Positions 1 through 8,671 of a stretch of DNA of 64,000 nt are shown in pieces. Below the pieces are notes generated by a model that searched no databases, was not told where the DNA came from, and saw only the letters and a list, made by a program, of their open reading frames with translations. A program made the position numbers and the translations under genes. Position 1 is the stretch's first letter. Each line of letters starts with the position of its first letter. This DNA is from Actinomyces sp. B33 (GTDB lineage Bacteria; Actinomycetota; Actinomycetes; Actinomycetales; Actinomycetaceae). Where the stretch lies: NCBI RefSeq assembly GCF_028437565.1, contig NZ_JAMRYR010000003.1:124001-188000 (forward strand). Reading direction: 5' to 3'.

Positions 1-2
1 CG

Positions 3-2534
3 ATCACCGGGGCGAAGGCGACGTGGTTCCCCATTCCGTCCTGGGGCCGCATCACGACCAAGGGCAACGACCTGCACCTCTTCCCGAACACGTGGCGCGA
101 GGGCGATGTCCTCACCCTGGAAGGGGTGGGAACGCGCGTCCAGTCGGTGACCGTCGACGGGACTGGAGCCCCGCTCGTCTTCCAGCAGGAGGGGACGACG
201 CTGCGCATCACCCTCGCCGGGCAGGCCCCCGATGAGATCCGTTCGGTCATCAAGGTCTCCTTCGGCGCCGAGCCGACCTACGTGCCCACGACCCTCGTCG
301 AGCTCGACGAGGGCACGGCGACAATCCCCCAGGCGAAGATGATCTCCCGGAACTCGGCGAAGGGCACGGGTGCGGTCGCGGTCGACGCCTACATCGTCGA
401 CCGTTCGGGGAAGACCTACGAGGACGTGCAGCTCACCCTCACCGGCTCGTTCAAGGATTCGGTCAAGTACCGGGTCTCCTACGGATCGACCTCGGTCGTG
501 ATGACCGGCGCTCAACTCAAAGCCGGTCCTTTCGGCGACGGGCTGGCGCTCGCACCCAATACGGTGACGAGGATCCGAGTCGAACTCGCTGATCCTCCCT
601 ATTACGCGCAGGCGCTCGGACTCAACGACCTGTCGATGAGGGTCGAGGCCTCCGAGAAAGCCCTGGTGGCGGGCCCCCCGGTGATCCGCCACCATCCGTC
701 GGATCAACTCGTCAACGCCGGCCAGACAGTCGTCTTCATCGCGGCGGCGGCCTCCCGTCCGGCGGCCTCCTACCAGTGGTACAGACGCGATTCCGCCGAC
801 GCCCAAGCCGAGGCGATCGAGGGGGAGACCTCGCCGACCCTGAGCTTCACGGCGAGCGAGGAAGACAACGGAGCCCTCTTCTACGTCGTCGCGACGAACG
901 CCCACGGATCGGCGACCTCGAATCCGGCCACGCTGACCGTGGCCAAGTCGAAGGACAACCTCGCCCTCGGGAAGGAGGCGACGCAGTCGTCGACCGGATG
1001 GGGCGGCGTCCCCTCCCGGGCCGTCGACGGGAACACGGACGGGGTCTGGGACCACGGATCGGTGGCTCACACCGGTTTCAACGCCAACCCGTGGTGGCAA
1101 GTCGACTTGGCGCAGACTCATCCCATCGGACTCGTCAAGGTGTGGAACCGAGATCCTGCGGACGACTGTCACGGCACGCCGTGCGCGAATCGGCTCTCCG
1201 ACTTCTGGGTCGTCGCCTCCACCGAGCCCATCACTGACGGCATCGATCCGGAGACTCTGGAATCGAATGAGACGGTGAACGCGGTGAAGGTCCCGGGGGT
1301 CGCCGAGCGCCCATCGATCATCGATTTCGAGGGATTCGGCGCCCGGTACATCCGGGTGATCAAGCCCGGCGGCTACCGCGAGTTCGCCCTGGCAGAAGTC
1401 GAGGTGTTCGCTGCGGTCTCCGCGCAGGAGGAGCCGACGGTCTCCTCGATTGACGTCTTCGCGATGGGCGAGGGCGAGATGACGATGGCCGGTGACGGCG
1501 AGTTCCGGACGGTGACGGCTCCCGAGGGCATGACCGTTGAGATGTCGGCCGAGGTCACGGGCGATCCCGAGCCTCAGATCCAATGGCAGATCAAGAGGGC
1601 CGGCGAGTCCGAGTGGGAGCCGCTCGAAGGGACGACGGACACGATCCTCGTCGAACTGACGAAGGAGTTCAACGGCGCGATCGTCCGGCTGGTCGCGGTC
1701 AATGCCGCGGGACAGGCCGAGTCGGGACTCGTCGAGTTCATCGTCACGTCGACGCAGCCGGCGCCGAATCCGGATCCCGATCCCGCGCCGAGCCCGGATC
1801 CCGATCCCGCACCGAGCCCGGATCCCGATCCCGCACCGAGCCCGGATCCCGATCCCGCACCGAGCCCGGATCCCGACCCGGCACCGAATCCGGATCCCGA
1901 CCCGGCACCGAACCCGGATCCCGATCCCGCGCCGAACCCGGATCCCGACCCGGCACCCAACCCGAAGCCGAACCCGGCACCCAACCCGGATCCCAACCCG
2001 GCACCCAACCCGAAGCCGACCCCGAAGCCGACCCCGGACGTCCCGGCGTCAGACGTGAAGGTCCTTCTCGACAAGGCGACGATCGCCCACGGACAGATCC
2101 TCACCATCACCGGACAGGGCTTCATCCCCGGCCACATGGTCCAGGCGACCCTGCACTCCAACCCGATGACGATCGGAACCGCGAAAGTCCGAGCGGACGG
2201 GACAGTCGTGTTCACCTACACGATCCCCACCACCGTCCCCGCCGGCGAGCACCACGTCGAACTCGTCGACAACGAGGCCGGATGGCACGCCGTCGCGGCC
2301 GTGACCATCAGGGCCGCGATCCAGCCGGGTCAACCGACCCCGCCCGTCCCCTCCCAGGACGCGTCGACGGACGCGACCCGGGGACACGGGGCTCCAGCGG
2401 ATCAGAGGACCCGTCCCAAGTCGCCCAAAGGATCCTCCTTGGCGACGACGGGATCGGACGCGATGACCCTCGCCGCCCTGAGCGGTCTGTGCGCCCTCGC
2501 CGGAGCAGTCGCGCTGCGCCGCCGCAGGAGCTGA
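3..2534 (+). CDS. Alpha-L-fucosidase (GH29), C-terminal part, with F-type lectin domain and LAXTG cell-wall anchor; 5' truncated
   Basis: The reading frame is open from the first bases of the window, so the catalytic barrel lies upstream. The first ~95 codons match the C-terminal beta-sandwich of GH29 fucosidases (WGRITTKGN near the start, then an APDEIRSVI segment). Next come an Ig-like domain (about 675-945), an F-type lectin/F5-8C domain (about 955-1410, starting NLALGKEATQSS and containing NPWWQVDL), a second Ig-like domain (1430-1755), a Pro/Asp repeat stalk, a final beta-sandwich module (about 2050-2310) and a sorting signal: LATTG at 2439-2453, a hydrophobic stretch and a basic tail RRRRS. 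Known: GH29 enzymes release alpha-L-fucose and F-type lectins bind fucose. Inferred: a wall-anchored enzyme working on host mucin or milk glycans. LAXTG rather than LPXTG points to a class E sortase, which is not in this window. The gene stands alone and converges on the kinase gene across a strong hairpin. Confidence 0.85.
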   Translation: MTGAKATWFPIPSWGRITTKGNDLHLFPNTWREGDVLTLEGVGTRVQSVTVDGTGAPLVFQQEGTTLRITLAGQAPDEIRSVIKVSFGAEPTYVPTTLVELDEGTATIPQAKMISRNSAKGTGAVAVDAYIVDRSGKTYEDVQLTLTGSFKDSVKYRVSYGSTSVVMTGAQLKAGPFGDGLALAPNTVTRIRVELADPPYYAQALGLNDLSMRVEASEKALVAGPPVIRHHPSDQLVNAGQTVVFIAAAASRPAASYQWYRRDSADAQAEAIEGETSPTLSFTASEEDNGALFYVVATNAHGSATSNPATLTVAKSKDNLALGKEATQSSTGWGGVPSRAVDGNTDGVWDHGSVAHTGFNANPWWQVDLAQTHPIGLVKVWNRDPADDCHGTPCANRLSDFWVVASTEPITDGIDPETLESNETVNAVKVPGVAERPSIIDFEGFGARYIRVIKPGGYREFALAEVEVFAAVSAQEEPTVSSIDVFAMGEGEMTMAGDGEFRTVTAPEGMTVEMSAEVTGDPEPQIQWQIKRAGESEWEPLEGTTDTILVELTKEFNGAIVRLVAVNAAGQAESGLVEFIVTSTQPAPNPDPDPAPSPDPDPAPSPDPDPAPSPDPDPAPSPDPDPAPNPDPDPAPNPDPDPAPNPDPDPAPNPKPNPAPNPDPNPAPNPKPTPKPTPDVPASDVKVLLDKATIAHGQILTITGQGFIPGHMVQATLHSNPMTIGTAKVRADGTVVFTYTIPTTVPAGEHHVELVDNEAGWHAVAAVTIRAAIQPGQPTPPVPSQDASTDATRGHGAPADQRTRPKSPKGSSLATTGSDAMTLAALSGLCALAGAVALRRRRS
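1757..2038 (+). repeat. Pro/Asp tandem repeat coding for a wall-spanning stalk
   Basis: About a dozen imperfect 24-bp units inside the fucosidase gene encode an 8-residue period of the type PDPDPAPS or PDPDPAPN, drifting to PKPNPAPN towards the 3' end. Such proline-rich stretches usually span the peptidoglycan between a surface domain and its sortase anchor. The near-identical units make copy-number change by slippage likely. The same DNA stays open as a glycine-rich frame on the other strand, which is a by-product of the repeat and not a gene. Confidence 0.9.
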
Positions 2535-2563
2535 TGCCCGGCATCGGCTGAGCACCGGAAACG

Positions 2564-2597
2564 GGGGGCGGGGATCCCACACGGGATCCCCGCCCCC
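2564..2597. terminator. Hairpin between convergent fucosidase and sensor kinase genes
   Basis: A perfect 15-bp inverted repeat (2564-2578 and 2583-2597) with a 4-base ACAC loop lies between the two convergent genes. It has no T-tract on either side, so it is inferred to be a bidirectional terminator or transcript-end stabiliser. Confidence 0.65.
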
Positions 2598-2663
2598 ACC
2601 TCGTTCCGGAGGCGTCCCGTCGCGCGCCCCGCCCGACGCCGACGGCACGCGATCGGTGAGCGC

Positions 2664-4307
2664 TCAGCCCAGCGGCGCCTCCCAGGACAATTGCGAGCCC
2701 AGACCGCCGATGCCCGGCTCGACCTCGAAGAGGCCGCCGTGGCGCCGCGCCCGCTCGCCCATGTTCGCCAACCCGGAATTGCGCGTCCGATGAGGATCGA
2801 TGCCGCGGCCGTCGTCGGCGATCCTCACACTGATCCGACCGGCCTCGCCGTGGCCCGACACATCGATGCTGACGGCGGCCGCCGTCGCGTGCGCGTGCCG
2901 GGCGATATTCGACAGCCCCTCGCGCACCACCGCGACGACGTCGTCGCTCAGATCGTCGTCGACGCGGCCGTCGAGATCCTCGATGGTCGCCAGCTCCGTG
3001 TCCTCGTCGTCGTTGATGGGCCGCTCGTCGAGGGTGATGAGAAGAGACGGCGCATAGCCGAGGACCGCCCGCGTCAACGAGGACTCGCGGCGGATCCTCT
3101 CGACGAGGCCGACCGCCTGGTCGCGCTCGCGCAGATTATGAACGATCGCGCGGATCTGCCGGACAGCCTCGTCGATCGAGGCCAAGGACCGATCGAGCAG
3201 CTCCTCGATGGACCCCGGGTCGATGTCGCCGCCCGCGATCTTCTGCTTGGCGGCGTCGAGCTGCATGCCCGTCGCGAAGAGCTGCTGGATCGCGAAATCG
3301 TGGAGGTCGCGGCCGATGCGGTCGCGCTCGTCGAGGAGCGTGGCGACGTCCTCGGCGTGCCGGGCCGAGGCGAGCTCGAGGGCGAGGGTCGCCTGGGAGG
3401 CGAGGGACTCGGCGAGGGACAGCTCCGACCAGTCGAACTCCGGCGATCCGATCCGCCGCAGGAGGATGAGCACCCCCGACGAGTGCCCGCGCGAGCGCAG
3501 GGGCGCGTACAGGGCCGGACCGAACGCCGACAGCTCGGGGACGCGCATCGTCTGGGCGCGCGCCATCGAGTCGACGATCATGCCGGTCCCCTCGTTGAGG
3601 ACGGACATCGCCCGCCCCTCGGGGGGGAAGACGAGGCCGAGGAGGTCGGCGGCCCCCACGCCGTCGGTGATCTCAGCGGCCCACGTGTCGCCCACCGACG
3701 GCAGGACGATGATCGCGGTATCCGCCCGGGAGACCTCGCGCACGGTCCGGGCGATGAGCTCGAGGGCCTCCTCCTCGTCGGCGCCCTCGAGCATCGTCGT
3801 CGTCAGGGACTGGGAGGCGGAGATCCACCTCTCGGTGCGCGTGGAGTCGGCGTAGAGGTGGGCGTTCTCGACGGCGACGCCGGCGGCGGGCGCCAACGCG
3901 GCGAGGACGGCGGCGTCGGCGGGCTCGAAGCCCCCGCGCTTGCCCGTCAGGTAGAGGCGCCCGTAGACCTGCTCGTGGACGAGGACGGAGACGCCGAGGA
4001 ACGCGGGGGCGCCGTCGGGCACGACGACGTCGTCGATGTCGTCGGGGGTGTTGACGAGGAGATGCCCGGTGCGGGGGATCCTCGAGACGAGGGCGTCGGG
4101 CGCCGGCGGCAGGGGGGCGGCGTCGTGGTGCTCGATGAGCATCGAGGTGGCGCCCCAGGTGTCGAGGACGGACAGCGCCCCGTGGGGGGCGCGGGTCAGG
4201 GCGCACGCCTGGTCGACGAAGCTCTGGAGAGCCGCCTGCAGGTCGAGGGTGCTCGTCAGGTCGAGGGCGGCCCGCAGCAGGGCGAGGTCGGTGCGGTCTG
4301 GGCTCAT
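2664..4307 (-). CDS. GAF-GAF sensor histidine kinase (DevS/DosT-like), coupled to cydDC
   Basis: The 547-aa soluble kinase has two GAF domains (about residues 20-150 and 170-320), a HisKA_3 dimerisation domain with the phospho-acceptor in RDLHDFAIQQLF (H336) and a C-terminal ATPase domain (N-box REGLSNIARHA, G-box DDGRGID). The order is that of mycobacterial DevS/DosT, which sense oxygen or redox state through haem in the first GAF. Here the segment before FLGVSVLV reads VVPDGAPA and lacks the proximal His I recall at this place in DevS, so haem binding is doubtful. The ATG overlaps the cydC stop by 4 bp (ATGA), indicating co-translation with the cytochrome bd assembly genes. No response regulator is adjacent, so the partner must lie elsewhere. 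Inferred role: redox or respiratory sensing linked to cytochrome bd. Confidence 0.85.
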   Translation of the reverse strand: MSPDRTDLALLRAALDLTSTLDLQAALQSFVDQACALTRAPHGALSVLDTWGATSMLIEHHDAAPLPPAPDALVSRIPRTGHLLVNTPDDIDDVVVPDGAPAFLGVSVLVHEQVYGRLYLTGKRGGFEPADAAVLAALAPAAGVAVENAHLYADSTRTERWISASQSLTTTMLEGADEEEALELIARTVREVSRADTAIIVLPSVGDTWAAEITDGVGAADLLGLVFPPEGRAMSVLNEGTGMIVDSMARAQTMRVPELSAFGPALYAPLRSRGHSSGVLILLRRIGSPEFDWSELSLAESLASQATLALELASARHAEDVATLLDERDRIGRDLHDFAIQQLFATGMQLDAAKQKIAGGDIDPGSIEELLDRSLASIDEAVRQIRAIVHNLRERDQAVGLVERIRRESSLTRAVLGYAPSLLITLDERPINDDEDTELATIEDLDGRVDDDLSDDVVAVVREGLSNIARHAHATAAAVSIDVSGHGEAGRISVRIADDGRGIDPHRTRNSGLANMGERARRHGGLFEVEPGIGGLGSQLSWEAPLG

Positions 4308-6058
4308 CGGTTCTCCTGCTCCACGGCCCACCGGTAGGAGGCCCTGCTCTCGACGATACGCGAATGGGGGCCCCGGGCGACGATCGTCGCCGGGCCGGGG
4401 CCCTGCCGGTCGAGGACGACGACCTCGTCCGCGGCCTCGAGGGCCGACAGCCGGTGGGTGATGACGAGGATCCCGCGCGCCGGGTCGGCCGCCAGGAGAG
4501 CGTCCATCAGGGCGTCGGCGGTGGCGGCGTCGAGGTGCTCGCCCGCTTCGTCGACGATCATCAGGGGGGCCGGGGCGGCCAGGGCGCGGGCCATGAGGAG
4601 GCGTCGGCGCTCGCCGCCGGACACGGTCGTCCCGCCCGATCCGATGAGGGTGTCGAGGCCGTCGGGCAGGTCGGCGAGCCAGGGGCCGAGCCCGGCCCGG
4701 GCGAGGAGGGCGGCGGCGTCGTCGCGGGTCAGGTCGACGCGGGCGACCCGGAGGTTCTCGTAGACGGTGGTGGCGAAGACGTGGGCGTCCTCGGCGGTGA
4801 CGGTGACGACGGAGGAGGCGTGGGCGCGCGAGGCCCCCCACGCGTCGACCCCGCAGATCAGGCTGCGCCCGGCGCGCGGTTCGAGCATCCCGGCGAGGGT
4901 CATCGCCAATGTCGTCTTGCCGATGCCGGAGGGGCCGACGAGGGCGATCCTGCGCCCGGGCCGCAGGTCGAGGTCGATGCCCTCGGCGACGACGGGGCCG
5001 CCGGGCCAGCCGATGGACAGCCCCCGGGCCTCGACGGCGGGCGCGGCGCCCGCGGGCAGGTCGTGCTCGGCCGTGGGCTCGTCCTCCCCGAGGAGGGCGG
5101 CGATCCGTTCGGCGGCCGCGGCCGAGCGGACGAGTTGGGCGGCTGCGGGGCCGAGCTCTGCCGTGCCTTCGAAGGAGGCGAGGGGGGTGAGGACGATGAC
5201 GGCGAGGAGGACGGGGGCGAGGGATCCGGAGGCCGTGGCGGGGACGCCGATGACGAGTGCGGCGACGACGGCCAGACCCATCGCGAGCCGGTCGACGCCG
5301 GCGGCGATCGCCAGGACCCGCGAGGCGCGCGAGGTCGCGGCGGTCAGGGCGTCCTCGGTGCGCGCCAGGGTGCGGCGGACGACGGGTTCGACCCCGGAGA
5401 CCTGGAGTTCGGTCGCGCCGTCCATGATCGTCATGGTCGAGGCGGCCAATTCGGTTCGGGCGCGCCTCGATGCGGCTTCGGCGAGGCGGGCGCCGCGCAT
5501 CGACAGGACCGGGGCGACGACGCCGGACAGGAGGAGGCACAGGGCGAGGACGAGGCCGGTGGCGGGGGACAGGAGGGTCATCCCGATGACGGTGCCGATG
5601 CCGACGACCGCGCAGACCGCGGCGGGCAGGATCGTCTTGACGACGAGGTCGCCGACGTCGTCGACGTCGGCCCCGGTGCGGGCGAGGAGGTCCCCCCGGC
5701 GCAGCATCGTCAGGCGGTCGGTGCGCCGGCGCGACATGTGCGCGTAGAGGTTCTGTCGCAGCGCGTCCATCCCGTTGAGGGCGACCGAGTGGGAGGCGAG
5801 GCGCTGGCAGTAGCGCAGGACCGCCCGTGAGACGCCGAAGAGGCGGACGGCGGTCGCGGCCACTGTCAGGTAGAGGACGGGGGGTTGCTCGGAGGCGCGG
5901 GCGATGAGCCAGGCGCTCGTCGCGCTCAGGGCGATCGCGGAGCCCAAGCCGCAGGACCCGATGAGGATCGACAGGGCGAGCATTCGCCGGTCGATCCTCA
6001 GGAGGGGGAGGATGCGGCGCAGGGCCGTTCGTTCGGAGGGAGTGAGGAGTCGGATCAT
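4304..6058 (-). CDS. cydC: Heterodimeric ABC exporter subunit CydC (cytochrome bd assembly)
   Basis: The 584-aa protein has a six-helix exporter domain (about residues 20-310) followed by an ATPase domain with Walker A GPSGIGKTT, signature VSGGERRRL and Walker B MIVDEAGEHLD. It pairs with CydD; the complex moves reducing thiols (cysteine/glutathione type) across the membrane and is needed to mature cytochrome bd. The start is fixed by an ATGA overlap with the end of cydD, and its stop overlaps the kinase start in the same way, so cydD-cydC-kinase is one coupled operon. The Walker B context DEAGE instead of DEPT is unusual but keeps the catalytic Glu. Confidence 0.92.
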   Translation of the reverse strand: MIRLLTPSERTALRRILPLLRIDRRMLALSILIGSCGLGSAIALSATSAWLIARASEQPPVLYLTVAATAVRLFGVSRAVLRYCQRLASHSVALNGMDALRQNLYAHMSRRRTDRLTMLRRGDLLARTGADVDDVGDLVVKTILPAAVCAVVGIGTVIGMTLLSPATGLVLALCLLLSGVVAPVLSMRGARLAEAASRRARTELAASTMTIMDGATELQVSGVEPVVRRTLARTEDALTAATSRASRVLAIAAGVDRLAMGLAVVAALVIGVPATASGSLAPVLLAVIVLTPLASFEGTAELGPAAAQLVRSAAAAERIAALLGEDEPTAEHDLPAGAAPAVEARGLSIGWPGGPVVAEGIDLDLRPGRRIALVGPSGIGKTTLAMTLAGMLEPRAGRSLICGVDAWGASRAHASSVVTVTAEDAHVFATTVYENLRVARVDLTRDDAAALLARAGLGPWLADLPDGLDTLIGSGGTTVSGGERRRLLMARALAAPAPLMIVDEAGEHLDAATADALMDALLAADPARGILVITHRLSALEAADEVVVLDRQGPGPATIVARGPHSRIVESRASYRWAVEQENR

Positions 6059-7809
6059 CGGGGGCCCTCCTGGAGGGCGGGGTCGAGGAAGCCCGGCAGG
6101 GCGGGGGCGGTGATCGGGGCCTGGGCCTGAGGGGTCAGGCCGGGGTGGGCGGCGATCTCGGCGTCGTCGGCGCTGCGCGTCTCGACCCGGATCCTCTCAT
6201 CGGCGAGGGCGACGACGGCGCTGCGATGGGCGATGACGAGGACGGTGCGGCCCGAGCCGCGCAGGGCGCGGATCGCGTCGACGACGACGTCCTCGCTGAC
6301 GGCGTCGAGGTGGGCGGTGGGCTCGTCGAGGATGACGAGGGGCGCGTCGTCGAGGAGGGCGCGGGTCAGGGCCAGGCGCTGGCGCTGGCCGACCGACAGA
6401 CCGGCGCCGCCCAGGCCGATGCGGGTCGACCAGCCGTCGGGGAGGGAGTCGACGACGTCGAGGAACCCGGTGGCGCGCGCCGCCCGCACGAGGTCGGGGC
6501 CGGCCTCGTCGGCGTTGAGGTTGTCGAGGATCGTCCCGGGGGCGATGGTCGGGTTCTGGGGGACCCAGGTGATCTGGCTCCACCACGACTCGCGGTCGAC
6601 GTCGGCCAGGTCGACGGGGCCGTCGGGGCCGTCGAGGAGGACACGGCCGAGGGTGGGATCCTCGACTCCGAGGATCGTCTGGACGGTGGTGGTCTTCCCC
6701 GCGCCGGAGGGCCCGACGAGGGCGCTGACCGTTCCGGGGCGGATCGTCGCGGACAGGCCGGCCGGGGCCCAGGCGCCGCGGGCGGCGACGGATACGGAGT
6801 CGAGGACGATGGTGCTGACTCGGGCGTCCGGCGCGGTTGCGGTCCGAAGAGAGTCTCCGGGCTCCTCGATGACGGCGAATGCGGAGTTCGCGGCGGCGAC
6901 GCCGTTGGCGGAGGCGTGGAACTGCGTGCCGACCTGGCGCAGGGGCTCGAAGACCTCGGGGGTCAGCATGATGACGGCCAGGCCGCTGAAGAGGTCGATG
7001 TTCCCGTGGACCAGGCGCATGCCCACTTCGACGGCGACGAGGGCGACGCTGATGGTCGCGAGGAATTCGAGGACGGCGCCGGAGAGGAAAGCGATGGACA
7101 GGGTGGACATCGTCGTGCGCGTGTTGGCCCGTCCGAGGGCCCGCAGGTGGGACCGGGGGGTGTGCTCGCGGCCCAGGCCCCGCAGGGTCGGAAGGCCCGC
7201 CATGAGATCGAGGAGCTGGGAGCCGAGCCGTTCCATCGACGCGAGCTTGGCGGCGGAGGCGTCCTGGGTGAAGCGTCCGATGAGGATCATGAAGACGGGG
7301 ATCAGGGGGAGGACGACGAGGGCGATGAGGGCGGACCAGAAGTCGAGGAGGAGGATCGTCAGCAGGGCGAGGGGGGTGACGGTGGAGACGAGGAAGAGCT
7401 GGGGGAGGAACTTGACGAAGTAGGGGGCCAGGTCGTCGAGGCCGCGGGTGACGAGGGTCGTCGTGTCGGCGCCGTGACGGGCGCGCCATCGGGGTCCGAG
7501 GGCCTCGGCCCGGTCGATGACGGCGGCTCGCAGGTCGCGGATCGCGGCGTCGGCTCCGCGGTGGGCGGTCGCCTCGCGCGCGGCGACCGCCAGGGCGCGG
7601 GCGACGACGACGCCCAGGAGCGCCCAGATCAGGGGCACGACGTCGCCGGGCGCCTTCTCCCCGGTGATGACGGGGGAGGCGGCTGCGGAGATCAGGAGGG
7701 CCTGGACGATGACGAGGGCGGCGGTGGCCAGGCCGAGGACCCCGGTCAGGAGGATATGCCGACGGGCCGAGCGGGCGTAGCGGAGCAATCGCGGATCGAA
7801 TGGGCGCAC
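6055..7809 (-). CDS. cydD: Heterodimeric ABC exporter subunit CydD (cytochrome bd assembly)
   Basis: The protein is 584 aa when started at GTG 7809 (VRPFDPRLL), the first good start after the divergent promoter region; the longer open frame upstream runs into the opposite-strand gene and is not credible. It carries an exporter membrane domain and an ATPase with Walker A GPSGAGKTT, the LSVGQRQRL signature typical of CydD and Walker B LVILDEPTAHLD. It forms the CydDC thiol exporter with the next gene, whose ATG overlaps this stop by 4 bp. It is separated from cydB by a plus-strand gene, so in this genome cydAB and cydDC cannot share one transcript. Confidence 0.92.
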   Translation of the reverse strand: MRPFDPRLLRYARSARRHILLTGVLGLATAALVIVQALLISAAASPVITGEKAPGDVVPLIWALLGVVVARALAVAAREATAHRGADAAIRDLRAAVIDRAEALGPRWRARHGADTTTLVTRGLDDLAPYFVKFLPQLFLVSTVTPLALLTILLLDFWSALIALVVLPLIPVFMILIGRFTQDASAAKLASMERLGSQLLDLMAGLPTLRGLGREHTPRSHLRALGRANTRTTMSTLSIAFLSGAVLEFLATISVALVAVEVGMRLVHGNIDLFSGLAVIMLTPEVFEPLRQVGTQFHASANGVAAANSAFAVIEEPGDSLRTATAPDARVSTIVLDSVSVAARGAWAPAGLSATIRPGTVSALVGPSGAGKTTTVQTILGVEDPTLGRVLLDGPDGPVDLADVDRESWWSQITWVPQNPTIAPGTILDNLNADEAGPDLVRAARATGFLDVVDSLPDGWSTRIGLGGAGLSVGQRQRLALTRALLDDAPLVILDEPTAHLDAVSEDVVVDAIRALRGSGRTVLVIAHRSAVVALADERIRVETRSADDAEIAAHPGLTPQAQAPITAPALPGFLDPALQEGPR

Positions 7810-7893
7810 CCGCCTATTGTGCCGTAATACAGTTCCTCGAGGAGGCGCGCTTGCCGTGGCGGCGCCATCGCGGATGAGGGGGAGGACGCGCCG

Positions 7894-8586
7894 ATGAGCC
7901 GTGGTCTGAGGGAGGAGGCGGTCCGGTTGGTCCTGCTCCTCGTGGGCTTGACGATCGCCCATCTGGGGGTGTCGTTCTTCCTCGAGGCGGATTTGGGCTC
8001 CGACCCGTTCAACGTGCTCGTCCAGGGAGTCTTCCGGGTCCTCGACCCCGTGGCGGGCGGGGGAGCGATCACCCATGGGCGAGTCCACATGACGCTGTGC
8101 GTCCTCATCATCGTCGTCCTGCTGGTCGTCGACCGCGGGTACGTCAAGGCGGGGACGTTCGTGTGCATGGCGCTGGGTGGTCCGATCATCGATCTGTGGC
8201 GGTTCCTGATGGGATCGTGGATTCCGGTGGAGCCGTCGACGGCCATGCGCCTGGCCATGGTGGTCGTCGGGTGCGTGCTGCTGGCCTACGGGATGACCCT
8301 CGTGATCTCCTCGGACGCCGGCACCGGGCCCAACGACCTGGTGGCGGTGGTCCTCGCGGACCGGTCGGGTCTGCCGTTCTCCGTCGTCAAGATCGTCACC
8401 GACTGCCTCTTCGTCCTCGGAGGCTTCCTCCTGTCGGCCACAGTGGGGCTCGGCACCCTCGTGTGCATGGTCCTCGTGGGGATGGTGGCGGGCGTGTTCC
8501 TGCCGATCAATCGCCGATTCGTCGCCTCATCTGTGGGGCGCCTCGGGAGGAGGGCGGCGTCCGCGTCCGGGGCGCCGTCGGCGTAG
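7894..8586 (+). CDS. YczE/YyaS/YitT-type integral membrane protein
   Basis: The 230-aa protein has about five hydrophobic helices. It carries the internal repeat seen in the YczE family: LEADLGSDPFNVLVQG near residue 30 and SSDAGTGPNDLVAV near residue 140, each a Gly/Asp-Pro turn at a helix end. The family is widespread in Firmicutes and Actinobacteria and has no firmly assigned substrate. The ATG has a purine-rich ribosome site (GGGGGAGGA) upstream. The gene sits alone on the plus strand inside the cyd locus, divergent from cydD (84 bp apart) and convergent with cydB. A link to cytochrome bd is suggested by position only. Confidence 0.75.
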   Translation: MSRGLREEAVRLVLLLVGLTIAHLGVSFFLEADLGSDPFNVLVQGVFRVLDPVAGGGAITHGRVHMTLCVLIIVVLLVVDRGYVKAGTFVCMALGGPIIDLWRFLMGSWIPVEPSTAMRLAMVVVGCVLLAYGMTLVISSDAGTGPNDLVAVVLADRSGLPFSVVKIVTDCLFVLGGFLLSATVGLGTLVCMVLVGMVAGVFLPINRRFVASSVGRLGRRAASASGAPSA

Positions 8587-8615
8587 GCGCGAGGACGGGG
8601 GCGGGCCGATGCGGC

Positions 8616-8654
8616 GCGGCCCCCGCCGTCGTGATGAAGACGGGCGGGGGCCGC
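8616..8654. terminator. Hairpin between convergent yczE-like and cydB genes
   Basis: A perfect 12-bp inverted repeat (8616-8627 with 8643-8654) lies between the two convergent genes. It can extend inward by three more pairs after a one-base bulge. There is no T-tract; inferred to be a bidirectional terminator. Confidence 0.6.
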
Positions 8655-8671
8655 GGTGGCATCGGGTCGGA

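Noticed and set aside
1757-2038. CRISPR-like array
   Set aside because: The repeats are contiguous 24-bp coding units without spacers, in frame with the fucosidase.
1574-2215. Glycine-rich minus-strand frame over the Pro/Asp repeat
   Set aside because: It only mirrors the tandem repeat of the fucosidase stalk and has no start signal or domain.
4364-7827. Long plus-strand frames across cydC and cydD
   Set aside because: Gly/Asp/Arg-rich shadow translations opposite well-supported ABC exporter genes.
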